The notes beneath the pieces were generated by a model, which did not search any database, was not told the DNA's origin, and worked only from the letters and a program-made list of their open reading frames with translations. Below are positions 37,585 through 45,619 of a stretch of 64,000 nt of DNA, in pieces; position 1 is the stretch's first letter; each line of letters opens with the position of its first letter. The DNA is from Hymenobacter jejuensis. GTDB lineage: Bacteria > Bacteroidota > Bacteroidia > Cytophagales > Hymenobacteraceae. The position numbers and the translations under genes were made by a program. Where the stretch lies: positions 4,216,001-4,280,000 of the forward strand of contig NZ_CP040896.1 in assembly GCF_006337165.1 (NCBI RefSeq), in the 5' to 3' direction.

Positions 37585-38433
37585 CTACAGCTTGTATCCT
37601 TTGTAATCTTTGTTAAATTCTGCTAACGGAATAGGTTGATTAGCAACCACTTCCGAAAAGTCAAATTTTTCAAACAAGCCTTTGTCGTCGAAAACCTGCA
37701 CCGATATTGGCAGGAATAGCTTCTGATCAATGCAGATGATCGTGCGCCGCCCGTAGGCATTGGGTACTTGCAAAACTTTGCCTTCGGGAATGGCGGTTTC
37801 GGCGGAAAGGCTGTTGCGTTCCATGATTCGGTATTCGCCGCAGCCAAAGCGAGCGGCGACCCGCGCTACGGTTTCGCCTTTGCCGGCTTTGTAAGTCACA
37901 TAGCGAAATTGCGGAAACTCGGAGCGCAGGACGTAGCACGGATGCCCCGCCACGAGCGTATCGCCGTCGTAGTGAAACGAGCGATCGAAGGCCCGATCCT
38001 GGCGCAGGTTGGAGCCGCGGATGATGTCGGCAATGGTGCCGAAACCCGCGTCGAGCACGCTGTGGTGCTGGTTGCGGCGCATCAATGTACCGTTGGGATC
38101 AAGGCTGAGCGTGACGTACGGGAAGCTATTGGGGTACACCCAGGCATCGCCGTCGTTTTGGCCCGTAACCCACAGTACCTCAATGCCTTTTTGGTTTTTC
38201 AAATACACCCGCAACGGACTCAGCGTCATTTTCATGCTGGTGCGGGCTTGCTGGTAGCTGCTGCCAATGCGCTCTTGGGCCCGCACGTTGCAGCGCAGGG
38301 TTTTAAGATCGTCGATAGCGTCGGTAAGGCGTGTAAGTAACTGATCAGTAGTGAGTTTTTCAGCCGGTGGTGCTGCGGGTAGGAAGGCCAGCAGCCCCGT
38401 GGCAAGGGCGGTAAGCCAGATAAAACGGAGCAT
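37585..38433 (-). CDS. Exported DUF1571 protein with an inserted LysM module
   Basis: 282 residues with a signal peptide (LTALATGLLAFLPAAPPAE). The body matches DUF1571: LRCNVRAQERIGSSYQQART, SPLRVYLKNQKGIEVLWVTG, then YVLRSEFPQFRYVTYKAGKG and FLPISVQVFDDKGLFEKFDF. Between the last two lies a LysM-like module (about 180-228: GETVARVAARFGCGEYRIME, then EGKVLQVPNAYG), which would bind peptidoglycan or chitin-type glycans. DUF1571 is a lipoprotein-carrier-like fold of unknown role. Placing LysM inside the domain rather than at an end is unusual. The protein is probably periplasmic and cell-wall associated. Transcribed alone or with the gene at 38516, 82 bases upstream. Confidence 0.78.
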   Translation of the reverse strand: MLRFIWLTALATGLLAFLPAAPPAEKLTTDQLLTRLTDAIDDLKTLRCNVRAQERIGSSYQQARTSMKMTLSPLRVYLKNQKGIEVLWVTGQNDGDAWVYPNSFPYVTLSLDPNGTLMRRNQHHSVLDAGFGTIADIIRGSNLRQDRAFDRSFHYDGDTLVAGHPCYVLRSEFPQFRYVTYKAGKGETVARVAARFGCGEYRIMERNSLSAETAIPEGKVLQVPNAYGRRTIICIDQKLFLPISVQVFDDKGLFEKFDFSEVVANQPIPLAEFNKDYKGYKL

Positions 38434-38515
38434 GAAATAAAATTAATACAGAAGCGAATAGGCGCAACGCCATTCTGCACAAACCGGGCCGGAGCTGCCG
38501 CTGTTGCGGAATGCG

Positions 38516-38815
38516 CTAATTGAGGCTGACGCGCGGAAACCGGGACGTACTGCTGTCGAATAGGAAAAGCTCGTCTATTTCGACGCGGCGGAAAAACCGG
38601 TAGAGCGGGAATTGCTCGACGATGGCCCGCACGGCTTCCGGGGTTTCGCCGTTCATGGTGATCCAGCCCCGGGTACGAGTGGCGCTGATGGCGTAGGCTT
38701 CCACGATGTTGGCTTCGATGAGCTGGTTAACCAGCGCCCGGTGCGGTGGAATCAGGGCCAGAAACTCTTCGTCGAAGAAGTCGGGCAGGTTGAAGGTGAT
38801 GACAAATTTGGCCAT
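38516..38815 (-). CDS. YciI/muconolactone-isomerase-like small protein
   Basis: 99 residues from ATG 38815 (MAKFVITFNLPDFFDEEFLA). The pattern of a first beta strand, a helix HRALVNQLIEANIVEAYAI, then WITMNGETPEAVRAIVEQFP and a last strand FRRVEIDELFLF is that of a ferredoxin-like alpha/beta dimer such as YciI or muconolactone isomerase. No catalytic His-Asp pair of true YciI enzymes is obvious, so the function is unknown. An upstream in-frame ATG (38920) would add 35 residues that overlap the divergent glycosyltransferase start and is unlikely. Confidence 0.75.
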   Translation of the reverse strand: MAKFVITFNLPDFFDEEFLALIPPHRALVNQLIEANIVEAYAISATRTRGWITMNGETPEAVRAIVEQFPLYRFFRRVEIDELFLFDSSTSRFPRVSLN

Positions 38816-38918
38816 GACAAAGCGGGTGGATACTGGATTAACGCCACCTCCGCCCGGAAAGTTGAGCTTGACCGGGGGCGGAAGCAACTTTTTTTGGCCA
38901 ATTGCAGAATAGGAAGGC

Positions 38919-39674
38919 ATGCACTTTAGCGTTATTACTCCGACTCACAACCGCCGCCAATTCCTGCCCGAAGCTGTGGCCAGCGTTCGGGCCAGCATCA
39001 CGGCCCCCCTTGACATTACGTTCGAGCAGTTAATCTGCGAAAATGGCTCTACCGACGACACTGCCACTTGGCTTCGCGAAGCAGCCAAGCAAGACGGCGC
39101 CCCGGTGCGCTACTGGAGCCAGAAAATCAAGTCGTTGCCCGGCCCCGCCCGCAACACGGTAATCAAGCACGCGCCCGCCGAGGCATGGCTGGTTCCGCTG
39201 GACGACGACGACATTATGCTCCAGCGTAATTTGTTTCATTATGCCGATCTGATTCAGCAAAACTCTAGCGCACAATGGTTTGTGGCAGATTTCCTGCGCA
39301 TGGACCAGGAGCGCCGCTACCTGCCCGGCGAAGATTATTACGCTTGGCGCTTCGACTCGCCCACCGACATGCTCCGGGCAATTTTCAAGGCCGAGCATTT
39401 CATTCAGGGCAACGTCTGCTACAGCCACAAGCTGTTTGAAGAAGTCGGGGGCTACGACGAAACCCTGCCCATGGCCGAAGACCTAGACTTGTATGTACGT
39501 TTCTTGCTGGCGGGGCATCAGCCGGTCATCTCGCCGCACATCAGTCACCTGCACCGCTTCCACACTAGCAACATCAGCGTCGGTGTTGATGCCGACAAGC
39601 ACGGTAACGACCTGCGCGAGATTTACGATCGCTACGCGCAAGAGCTTGGTAAGCAAGGGATTGAACGACCTTGA
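38919..39674 (+). CDS. Family 2 glycosyltransferase
   Basis: 251 residues of GT-A fold with no membrane segment. FSVITPTHNRRQFLPEAVAS is the nucleotide-sugar binding start, CENGSTDDTATWLREAA the second strand-loop, and WLVPLDDDDIMLQRN holds the metal-binding acidic motif. GGYDETLPMAEDLDLYVRFL carries the catalytic-base region (AEDLDL). The C-terminal part has several His residues. It probably transfers a sugar to a cell-surface glycan, but donor and acceptor are unknown. It overlaps nothing and converges on the amidohydrolase gene with a 7-base gap, so the two 3' ends leave no room for a separate terminator. Confidence 0.88.
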   Translation: MHFSVITPTHNRRQFLPEAVASVRASITAPLDITFEQLICENGSTDDTATWLREAAKQDGAPVRYWSQKIKSLPGPARNTVIKHAPAEAWLVPLDDDDIMLQRNLFHYADLIQQNSSAQWFVADFLRMDQERRYLPGEDYYAWRFDSPTDMLRAIFKAEHFIQGNVCYSHKLFEEVGGYDETLPMAEDLDLYVRFLLAGHQPVISPHISHLHRFHTSNISVGVDADKHGNDLREIYDRYAQELGKQGIERP

Positions 39675-39681
39675 AATACGT

Positions 39682-40986
39682 CTATGGCTGCTTATACATC
39701 GCCCCATCTTTCATCACCAGCTGCACCTGTCTCAGGGCGGCTACGTCTTTCGTGGGGTCGCCGGTGACAGAGACTAAATCGGCAAGCAACCCGGCGCTAA
39801 TGCTGCCGCGGTCGGTGAGGTGAAAGATGCGGGCATTGCCGCTGGTAGCTTCTTGTAGCACTTCGAGGGGTGTGAAGCCGTATTCGCGCACCAGTAGTTC
39901 CATTTCGCGGGCGTTGTCGCCGTGGGCAAATACGCCCACGTCGCCGCCCATTGCGAAGGTTACCCCGGCTTTGCGCGCTGCCGCTATGCTCACGCGTTTC
40001 TCGCGAATGCGTTCGGGCTCTGGATCTTGGCCTTTGCGCCAGCCTAAGTATTGCGACACGGCATCGCCGGCAGCCACCGTTGGGCAGAGCGCAACGCCGC
40101 GTTGTTTCATCAGCTTGAAGATTTCCGGCGTGCCGGCGTCGCCGTGCTCGATGGTTTCGACGCCCGCCAGAACGGCGCGGCGCATGCCCTCGGGCGTCGA
40201 CGCGTGGGCTACTACCGGGCGGCCCGCGGCGCGTGCCGTCTGCACAATCAGGTTGAGTTCTTCCTGCGAAAACGTAGGGCGCGAAGGTTCGCCTTTGCCC
40301 CAACGATAATCGGAATACACCTTGACGACGTCGGCCCCTTTGCCGATCTGCTCGCGGGTGGCGCGCACCACGCCTTCGGGGCCGTCGGCTTCTTGGGCGC
40401 CCTGTGGTACTTCCACATCCACGGAAAGCTTAGGTCCGTAGCTGCCCGACGCCACCAACGCCCGCGTAGCCACCAGCAGGCGCGGGCCTGGTATAATGCC
40501 TTGATCAATAGCTTGTTTCAACCCCACATCGGCAAATCCGGCGCCTTCCGTGCCGAGGTCGCGGGCGGTGGTGAAGCCAGCCAGCAGCGTACGCTGGGCG
40601 TGGGCAGTGGCGCGGGCCACGCGTAAGGCCAACGACTCCGTGTTCACTTGGTCGTTCCAGGAGGTTTCGTTGTAGGGGTGGAGCAGCAGGTGCGAATGAC
40701 CTTCGATCAGGCCCGGCAACAAGGTTTGGCCTGTTAGTTCTAGGGTGCGCGTTCCGGCGAGCACACTGACTTGCGCGGCCGGGCCCGCGGCCACAATTTT
40801 GTTTCCGGTTACCAGCACTACCCAGCCCGAATGCAACTCCTGCCCATCAAAAACGGCCGCTGGGCGCAGCAAGGTGGAAGTGGCAGTAGTCGCTATACCC
40901 GGCTGGGCCCGCAACAGCTGAGGCAGTAACAACAAGGTCAGCCCCAAAAAACGCTTCAGATAAGGTTTTGAATATAAAGTGGTCAT
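39682..40986 (-). CDS. Exported metal-dependent amidohydrolase
   Basis: About 434 residues with a signal peptide (FLGLTLLLLPQLLRAQPG); ATG 40992 is two codons further up. Metal site in order: EGHSHLLLHP (HxH, near residue 97), the probable carbamylated Lys in ADVVKVYSDYRW, VAHASTPEG (His), ETIEHGDAGTP (His) and FAMGGDVGVFAH (Asp). This set fits the imidazolonepropionase/Xaa-Pro dipeptidase-like group of the amidohydrolase superfamily, with N- and C-terminal beta-sandwich segments. The substrate is not determinable; dipeptides or cyclic amides are plausible. The protein is periplasmic or secreted. Confidence 0.9.
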   Translation of the reverse strand: MTTLYSKPYLKRFLGLTLLLLPQLLRAQPGIATTATSTLLRPAAVFDGQELHSGWVVLVTGNKIVAAGPAAQVSVLAGTRTLELTGQTLLPGLIEGHSHLLLHPYNETSWNDQVNTESLALRVARATAHAQRTLLAGFTTARDLGTEGAGFADVGLKQAIDQGIIPGPRLLVATRALVASGSYGPKLSVDVEVPQGAQEADGPEGVVRATREQIGKGADVVKVYSDYRWGKGEPSRPTFSQEELNLIVQTARAAGRPVVAHASTPEGMRRAVLAGVETIEHGDAGTPEIFKLMKQRGVALCPTVAAGDAVSQYLGWRKGQDPEPERIREKRVSIAAARKAGVTFAMGGDVGVFAHGDNAREMELLVREYGFTPLEVLQEATSGNARIFHLTDRGSISAGLLADLVSVTGDPTKDVAALRQVQLVMKDGAMYKQP

Positions 40987-41112
40987 TGCCAATTACTTAT
41001 GTATATACGGTGCGTATGCACCCAACGAGGCCGTAAAGTGAAGAAAATAGTACTAATGTCGTCAAGAAGAGGCGGCTTTAAACCAGACTATATAGCTTCC
41101 GGTATGGCACAA

Positions 41113-41140
41113 AAAAGCCCCCTGCTGACAGGGGGCTTTT
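41113..41140 (-). terminator. Terminator downstream of the DUF4394 remnant
   Basis: Perfect 12-base arms (41113-41124 and 41129-41140) with a 4-base loop and, on the minus strand, a run of six T after the stem. It follows the broken DUF4394 gene. Confidence 0.8.
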
Positions 41141-41161
41141 AAATGGAAAGACAAACAAGGC

Positions 41162-41690
41162 TCAGAAGCCGGGCCCAACGGCTAATGCATTTATGTAGGA
41201 GGGCTGCCCACCGACCAAGTTTAAGGGACGGATATATGTTGCCGTGCCCGTGCTTAGGTTCACCGTGCTAACCGAATATTCAGTTAAGCCCTGGTACAAA
41301 TGAATGGCGTAGGCGGTATTGCTGGTGCCCCCAATGTTAAAGCCAAAAGCATTTCTTGGGATACCAGACTCTGTTGATACTGGAGGTAAAGCCTTAGTAT
41401 TCAGAAAGTTGATGCGGGTGAGTGCGCCCGTATTGTGAGAATTCAACTGGTAGAGCGTGCTTCCGTTTCTCTCATCGCCCAATGCATACAAGGTGGTGGA
41501 AAGCGCGCCGCCGAAGCTGCTGTAGGCCGCTTCGGTGAGCCGAGCCGTACGTCGCTGGGTTGGATGCGACCGTCTTCGACCACGGTGCCATCCTCGGGGT
41601 TGACGCGCAGGTTTTGGCCCGATGAGGAAACGATGCGAATTCGGTTCACCTCAGGATTAAAATCAAACCCATATTGTCCGCGTAAAAAAA
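41162..41690 (-). pseudogene. DUF4394 gene remnant: 5'-truncated and frameshifted
   Basis: Two minus-strand frames together spell one DUF4394-type beta-propeller domain. The upstream frame reads YGFDFNPEVNRIRIVSSSGQ, then LRVNPEDGTVVEDGRIQPSD. The downstream frame reads LTEAAYSSFGGALSTTLYAL, then ERNGSTLYQLNSHNTGALTR. The switch coincides with a tandem duplication of five bases (plus strand GAGCC at 41537-41541 and again at 41542-41546); removing one copy restores a continuous frame. The N-terminal part is missing: sequence homology begins a few codons after the stop codon of the YkvA-like gene (41698). DUF4394 proteins are usually exported, but no signal peptide remains here. The terminator is still intact. 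Confidence 0.75.
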
Positions 41691-41697
41691 GATTAAC

Positions 41698-42198
41698 TCA
41701 GGAATGGCCCAACTCTGCCACCGGAGGCAGGCTTCGGTCGCTTCTGGCTGGTTCGGGGGCTGTGCCCGTTATGGCGAGAGCAGACGTTTTTTCCCACTTC
41801 TGAAAGCGGATCAGTTCGTCGCGGAACTTGCCGATAAACCAGCTCATCAACGCCAGGTCGTCCAGAAAACCCACGACGGGCAGGAAATCAGGTACCAGAT
41901 CCACGGGCGAAAGCACATAAAGCAGCACGGCCAGCCCCGATATGATCGTGGTAGTCTCGATTTGGCGGTACGAGCCGCGGACAAAAGCGCCTACCAACCG
42001 AATGAGCGTGCGCACCATGTCGATGGTTTGCTGAATAGGGCCCTTTTTGCTATCCTGGTCGTCGAGCTTGGCGGCCACTTCTCGCAGGGTCACGGCCACG
42101 GCAAAGGGTTTGCCCAGGAGCTTGGTGGCGCGTCGGAGGAAAACATTGAAAACGGCGTTTTTAGCAATCCGAAGGCCTTTTTCGGCGAGAGTAGACAT
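41698..42198 (-). CDS. YkvA/DUF1232-family membrane protein
   Basis: 166 residues from ATG 42198 (MSTLAEKGLRIAKNAVFNVF). The DUF1232 core is TIISGLAVLLYVLSPVDLVP followed by DFLPVVGFLDDLALMSWFIG, one or two hydrophobic helices with the typical SPxDLxPDFxPxxGxxDD motif. The flanks are charged helices, and the C-terminus is Pro/Ala-rich. The family's role is unknown. Its stop codon abuts the truncated DUF4394 pseudogene, so a deletion may have ended close to this gene; whether the last residues are original is uncertain. Confidence 0.85.
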   Translation of the reverse strand: MSTLAEKGLRIAKNAVFNVFLRRATKLLGKPFAVAVTLREVAAKLDDQDSKKGPIQQTIDMVRTLIRLVGAFVRGSYRQIETTTIISGLAVLLYVLSPVDLVPDFLPVVGFLDDLALMSWFIGKFRDELIRFQKWEKTSALAITGTAPEPARSDRSLPPVAELGHS

Positions 42199-42298
42199 AA
42201 GGCAAGAGGGGAAATGAAGGCCAGTCCACGCGACCAGCCAGCAGCGTGTACGCAGGGGCTTTCGGTGGCGTTGTCCGTCTGTTGCCGGGTGCGCATAC

Positions 42299-42332
42299 AA
42301 AAGAGCCTTTCTCCATGGAGAAAGGCTCTTTT
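42299..42332. terminator. 34-base perfect palindrome, terminator of the secreted nuclease gene
   Basis: A fully self-complementary 34-base sequence centred on CCATGG, starting AAAAGAGCC and ending GGCTCTTTT, 23 bases downstream of the nuclease gene's stop codon on the minus strand. Confidence 0.8.
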
Positions 42333-42355
42333 ATAAATGATTTATAATCAGATGC

Positions 42356-45300
42356 TTACTGTTTTACAAACCGTTTGACATAGGTTTGTTGGGGGCCGGC
42401 CAACCGGATAAAGTACACGCCAGGACTCAGGCCCGAAACCCGCTGGCTAAGCTGCTGATTCAGCTGCTCCAGCGAACCAGTGCCCGTCAGCACTGCGCGT
42501 CCATCCACGGCATTTACTTGGAGCTTCAGCGACTTGCCGGTTTCGGGCACGCGCAGCCGCAGGGTAGTAGTGGCAGGGTTTGGGTAGAGTTCTAGTCTGT
42601 CGTTCAGTGGCTTAGCGCCGTGCGCGGCCAGTGCCGTGCCGAAGGTATAGCGCGTCTGGACGGGGTAGTGGTCGGTGGTGGTGTTGCCGTAATTGGGTAC
42701 GAGGTTAGCAACGCCGGTCAGGATGGTAGCCGAGTTGGGCAGGTAAAAGGGCACCACATCGTTGGTCACGACGACGTGATCGATGATGTCGTTGTAACTC
42801 ACCGTGGAGCGCAGGCCTGCCTGGCTCAGCGGCAGCGTCAGGGCCGTATAGTTGGCCGGGTCGGTCGTGAAGGCGCTGTACGACGTGATGGTAGTAGTTA
42901 GGCCGGTGGTGATGGTCACGTCGAGGTCATCGTTGAAGTCACCCAATATCACCACGTTGCTGTTCGCGTAGTCGGCATCCAGCTTGGCTTTCAGGCCATC
43001 GGCGGCATTTTTGCGGCGGTCGTAGGACGTGGCAGTGGGGCTGGTGTTAGCCTTGGCATGAATCAATACGAAGGTGAAATGCTTGGTGATGCCGTTCAGG
43101 GTCACGTCGGCGTCCATCAGGTAGGGGAAGCGGCCCGACGACCAATAATTGTACTCAGAGCAATTTTCGGCCTGCGTACACCGGAACAGCGATGAAATCG
43201 TCACGTTCTTAAAAATGCTCGTCTTGTACACAAAAGCCAGTTTCTGGGCGCTGGCGTAGTCGGCATCCTGGGCGTTGTCGGCGAATGAGCCAAAATCAGA
43301 CACCTTATAAGTGTAGCCGCCGCCGGGCAACTGCCGCACAATGCTGCCCAGCCGCACCGTATCTACCACTTCCACAAGGCCATAAATATCAGCTTGGAGC
43401 GAATTCAGCACGGTGCGCACGTTGGCTTGTTGCTGGTCGTCGTTGGTGGGGCCATTTTGGGGCGAGCCAAACCATTCGAGGTTCCAGTTGACGACTTCCA
43501 GCGTGTTGTCGGGGTTGAATGTGTTGCCCGAAAGCGCCACCGTCACCGATGTAGCTTCCAGCGAGGCCAGCGTCAGCGAGCCCGAATAATTTTGTTGGGC
43601 CTGCGTCGGGCTGAAGCGCACCGTCACGGTTTGGGGCACTCCGTTGGCTTCGTCGGCAGTGTAAGTCAGCACGTTATCGAACGTCGTGCCGTTCTTCGAA
43701 ATCTGAAAGCCAGTGCCGCTAGCCGTAATCGTGCCCGGCCCGCGCAGGTTGCGAAACGTGACGGTGAAGGTTTGGGTAGCAGTGGTATTTTGCGGTTGAT
43801 ACCCAAAATCCAGGCTGCTGGCGGTGGTGGCCACCGAAGGCGGCGGAGCAGTAGTCGAGTTGCGCAGACTAATGTCGTCGATGGTCCAGCGGGCGCCCTC
43901 CTCGGTGGTCGCGTTGTACACGAAGGCCACATATACCGTCGCAGCTTTGTACGCGCTCAGATCTACGGTGCTGAGCGTCCACGTATCCGTCCCAATCGCG
44001 GGGAAGAAAGCGTCGAGGTCGGTCCACGTTACCCCGGCCGCATTGGGGTTGCCCGAACCCGAGTAGTCGGTCGACACGCGCAGCTGCAGCGGGGCCCCGT
44101 TGAACGCTACCCGGCTCCAAAACGAAAGCAGCGGGAAGGTAAAACTGGCCGTGTTGAAGGCCGGCGAAATAAACCAGTCTTCGTTCGTTACGTTGGTGCC
44201 ATTGGCGAACCCATTGATTTGCACCCCGTTAGGTTTGCTGGCCTTGCCCGTAGCATCGGCGGCATCGTGGCCGAAAGTGGTGCAAGCCCACGTCTGGTCG
44301 CCGGTTACGCTAAACTGCGTCCAGCCATCGGAAACCGTTGTGGCGCAGTTGTCGAAGCTGAAAACCAAGTTGTTGGGGTCGATGCCGGTGCCGCTTACCG
44401 TCACGCTTTTGCTCTGGGCGCCGGGGCTAACGTTCGTAACAGAGCCCGAAGCGGGGCCGCCCGCGGTGGGAGCGAAGCGTACGTATACCGTTTGGGTGGT
44501 GGCAAGTTCGGCTTTCGTAAAGGCTAGTGTGGCGGCAAATCCGGCCGAGTTGCTTTTGGAAACTGCAAAGCCCGCGGGTGCCGTCACCGTCACATCGTCG
44601 GTCAGATCAGTCGCCGTAAGAGAGTAGGACTGTGTCGCTGATTCGGAGCTAATATTCTGATTGCCAAAGGATAAGCTGGTAGGCGTAACAGCCAGCGTTG
44701 GCGTATTGGCGGCAATGTCGCTCCACGCCAAACTGAAATCGTCGAGGGCGGACGTGGGCCGGTTGCCACTGCCCGTGGACGCGGCCAGCGCCACCACCCG
44801 AATCCAGACAGGCTCCGTTGCGTTGTCGAGTTGGCTGCCAAAATTAGCTGTAACGGCGGTAGAAGAGAAGCTGGTGCCGCCCGTCGTCGGGTTGGCAGGT
44901 GTGGTGGTAACGGTGGTAAACGAGGCCGGCGTAGCACCAATTCCGTAATCGACGCGCCAAGTGGTCGTGCGCGGGGAGGTGGCATCCAGCGATTGCAGCT
45001 GAAAAGTGAGCTTAAAGCCGGCTTTGCGGGTGGTGTTGGCTAGCTGAAACACAAAAGCCGCCCCTGGGTCACCAAAAGTACCCGTTTGGCGCACCGCCAG
45101 CGCGCGGTTGGTCGCAGCGTTCTGCTCATCAGTGGTAGAAGCCGCAGTAAGGTCGGTGGACGAAGCCACATTTTTGAAGCCGGAAGACGTTGAATTCCAG
45201 ACGGTTGGTGCAACGATGGGCGTGGCTGCTGTACCCAACACAGTAGCTGTCGCGCCCGTGCGCACCGTAAAGCCAGCCGGCAACCCTCCGCCGACGCCGT

Positions 45301-45418
45301 CAAAATTTTCAGAATAAGGGCTGGTTGATAGCGTCACCTGCGCAAAAGCACCGGACGCAACCAGCAACAGAATAACCACTCCGGTCAGAAACCGGAGAAA
45401 CCGTAAATGATTTTGCAT
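42356..45418 (-). CDS. Large secreted endonuclease/exonuclease/phosphatase-family protein with T9SS sorting domain
   Basis: 1020 residues from ATG 45418, with a signal peptide ending ...LLLVASGAFA. In order: an N-terminal beta-sandwich (about 20-240); an Ig-like repeat (TPTSLSFGNQNISSESATQS); a choice-of-anchor/concanavalin-like domain (about 360-530, EDWFISPAFNTASFTFPLLS); a second Ig-like repeat (SLDFGYQPQNTTATQTFTVT); and a nuclease-type EEP domain (about 640-920) with VVNWNLEWFG, GLVEVVDTV, FVLIHAKANTS, VILGDFNDDLD and TTDHYPVQ, the usual catalytic Asn/Glu/Asp/His set. The last 80 residues (ELYPNPATTTLRLRV...GVYFIRLAGPQQTYVKRFVK) are a type A T9SS sorting domain, so it is exported across the outer membrane. 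DNA or phosphoester cleavage is inferred. Confidence 0.88.
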   Translation of the reverse strand: MQNHLRFLRFLTGVVILLLVASGAFAQVTLSTSPYSENFDGVGGGLPAGFTVRTGATATVLGTAATPIVAPTVWNSTSSGFKNVASSTDLTAASTTDEQNAATNRALAVRQTGTFGDPGAAFVFQLANTTRKAGFKLTFQLQSLDATSPRTTTWRVDYGIGATPASFTTVTTTPANPTTGGTSFSSTAVTANFGSQLDNATEPVWIRVVALAASTGSGNRPTSALDDFSLAWSDIAANTPTLAVTPTSLSFGNQNISSESATQSYSLTATDLTDDVTVTAPAGFAVSKSNSAGFAATLAFTKAELATTQTVYVRFAPTAGGPASGSVTNVSPGAQSKSVTVSGTGIDPNNLVFSFDNCATTVSDGWTQFSVTGDQTWACTTFGHDAADATGKASKPNGVQINGFANGTNVTNEDWFISPAFNTASFTFPLLSFWSRVAFNGAPLQLRVSTDYSGSGNPNAAGVTWTDLDAFFPAIGTDTWTLSTVDLSAYKAATVYVAFVYNATTEEGARWTIDDISLRNSTTAPPPSVATTASSLDFGYQPQNTTATQTFTVTFRNLRGPGTITASGTGFQISKNGTTFDNVLTYTADEANGVPQTVTVRFSPTQAQQNYSGSLTLASLEATSVTVALSGNTFNPDNTLEVVNWNLEWFGSPQNGPTNDDQQQANVRTVLNSLQADIYGLVEVVDTVRLGSIVRQLPGGGYTYKVSDFGSFADNAQDADYASAQKLAFVYKTSIFKNVTISSLFRCTQAENCSEYNYWSSGRFPYLMDADVTLNGITKHFTFVLIHAKANTSPTATSYDRRKNAADGLKAKLDADYANSNVVILGDFNDDLDVTITTGLTTTITSYSAFTTDPANYTALTLPLSQAGLRSTVSYNDIIDHVVVTNDVVPFYLPNSATILTGVANLVPNYGNTTTDHYPVQTRYTFGTALAAHGAKPLNDRLELYPNPATTTLRLRVPETGKSLKLQVNAVDGRAVLTGTGSLEQLNQQLSQRVSGLSPGVYFIRLAGPQQTYVKRFVKQ

Positions 45419-45619
45419 AGCAAGGAAGTAGGATAGGGATGGTTGCGCAAGCAAAAGCAGCCCCCGAACCGCAGCCCGAATGTTACTTTTGCGTCAGTAA
45501 ACAGGACTCCTCCTTGTTCGCGCGGTTCGGACGAGCCCTATTCATCCACTACCCGCAAGGCACCGGTTCTCCAAACACACTACGTGAAGCAGCATCCGCT
45601 GCCGCAGGATTTCCTTTTA
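45419..45619. other. 200-base gap with an unexplained plus-strand -7-like box
   Basis: Between two minus-strand genes. TACTTTTG on the plus strand at about 45484-45491 matches the -7 consensus but points away from any recognised gene, into the 3' end of the gene at 45620. I see no tRNA or clear small RNA in it. Confidence 0.3.
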
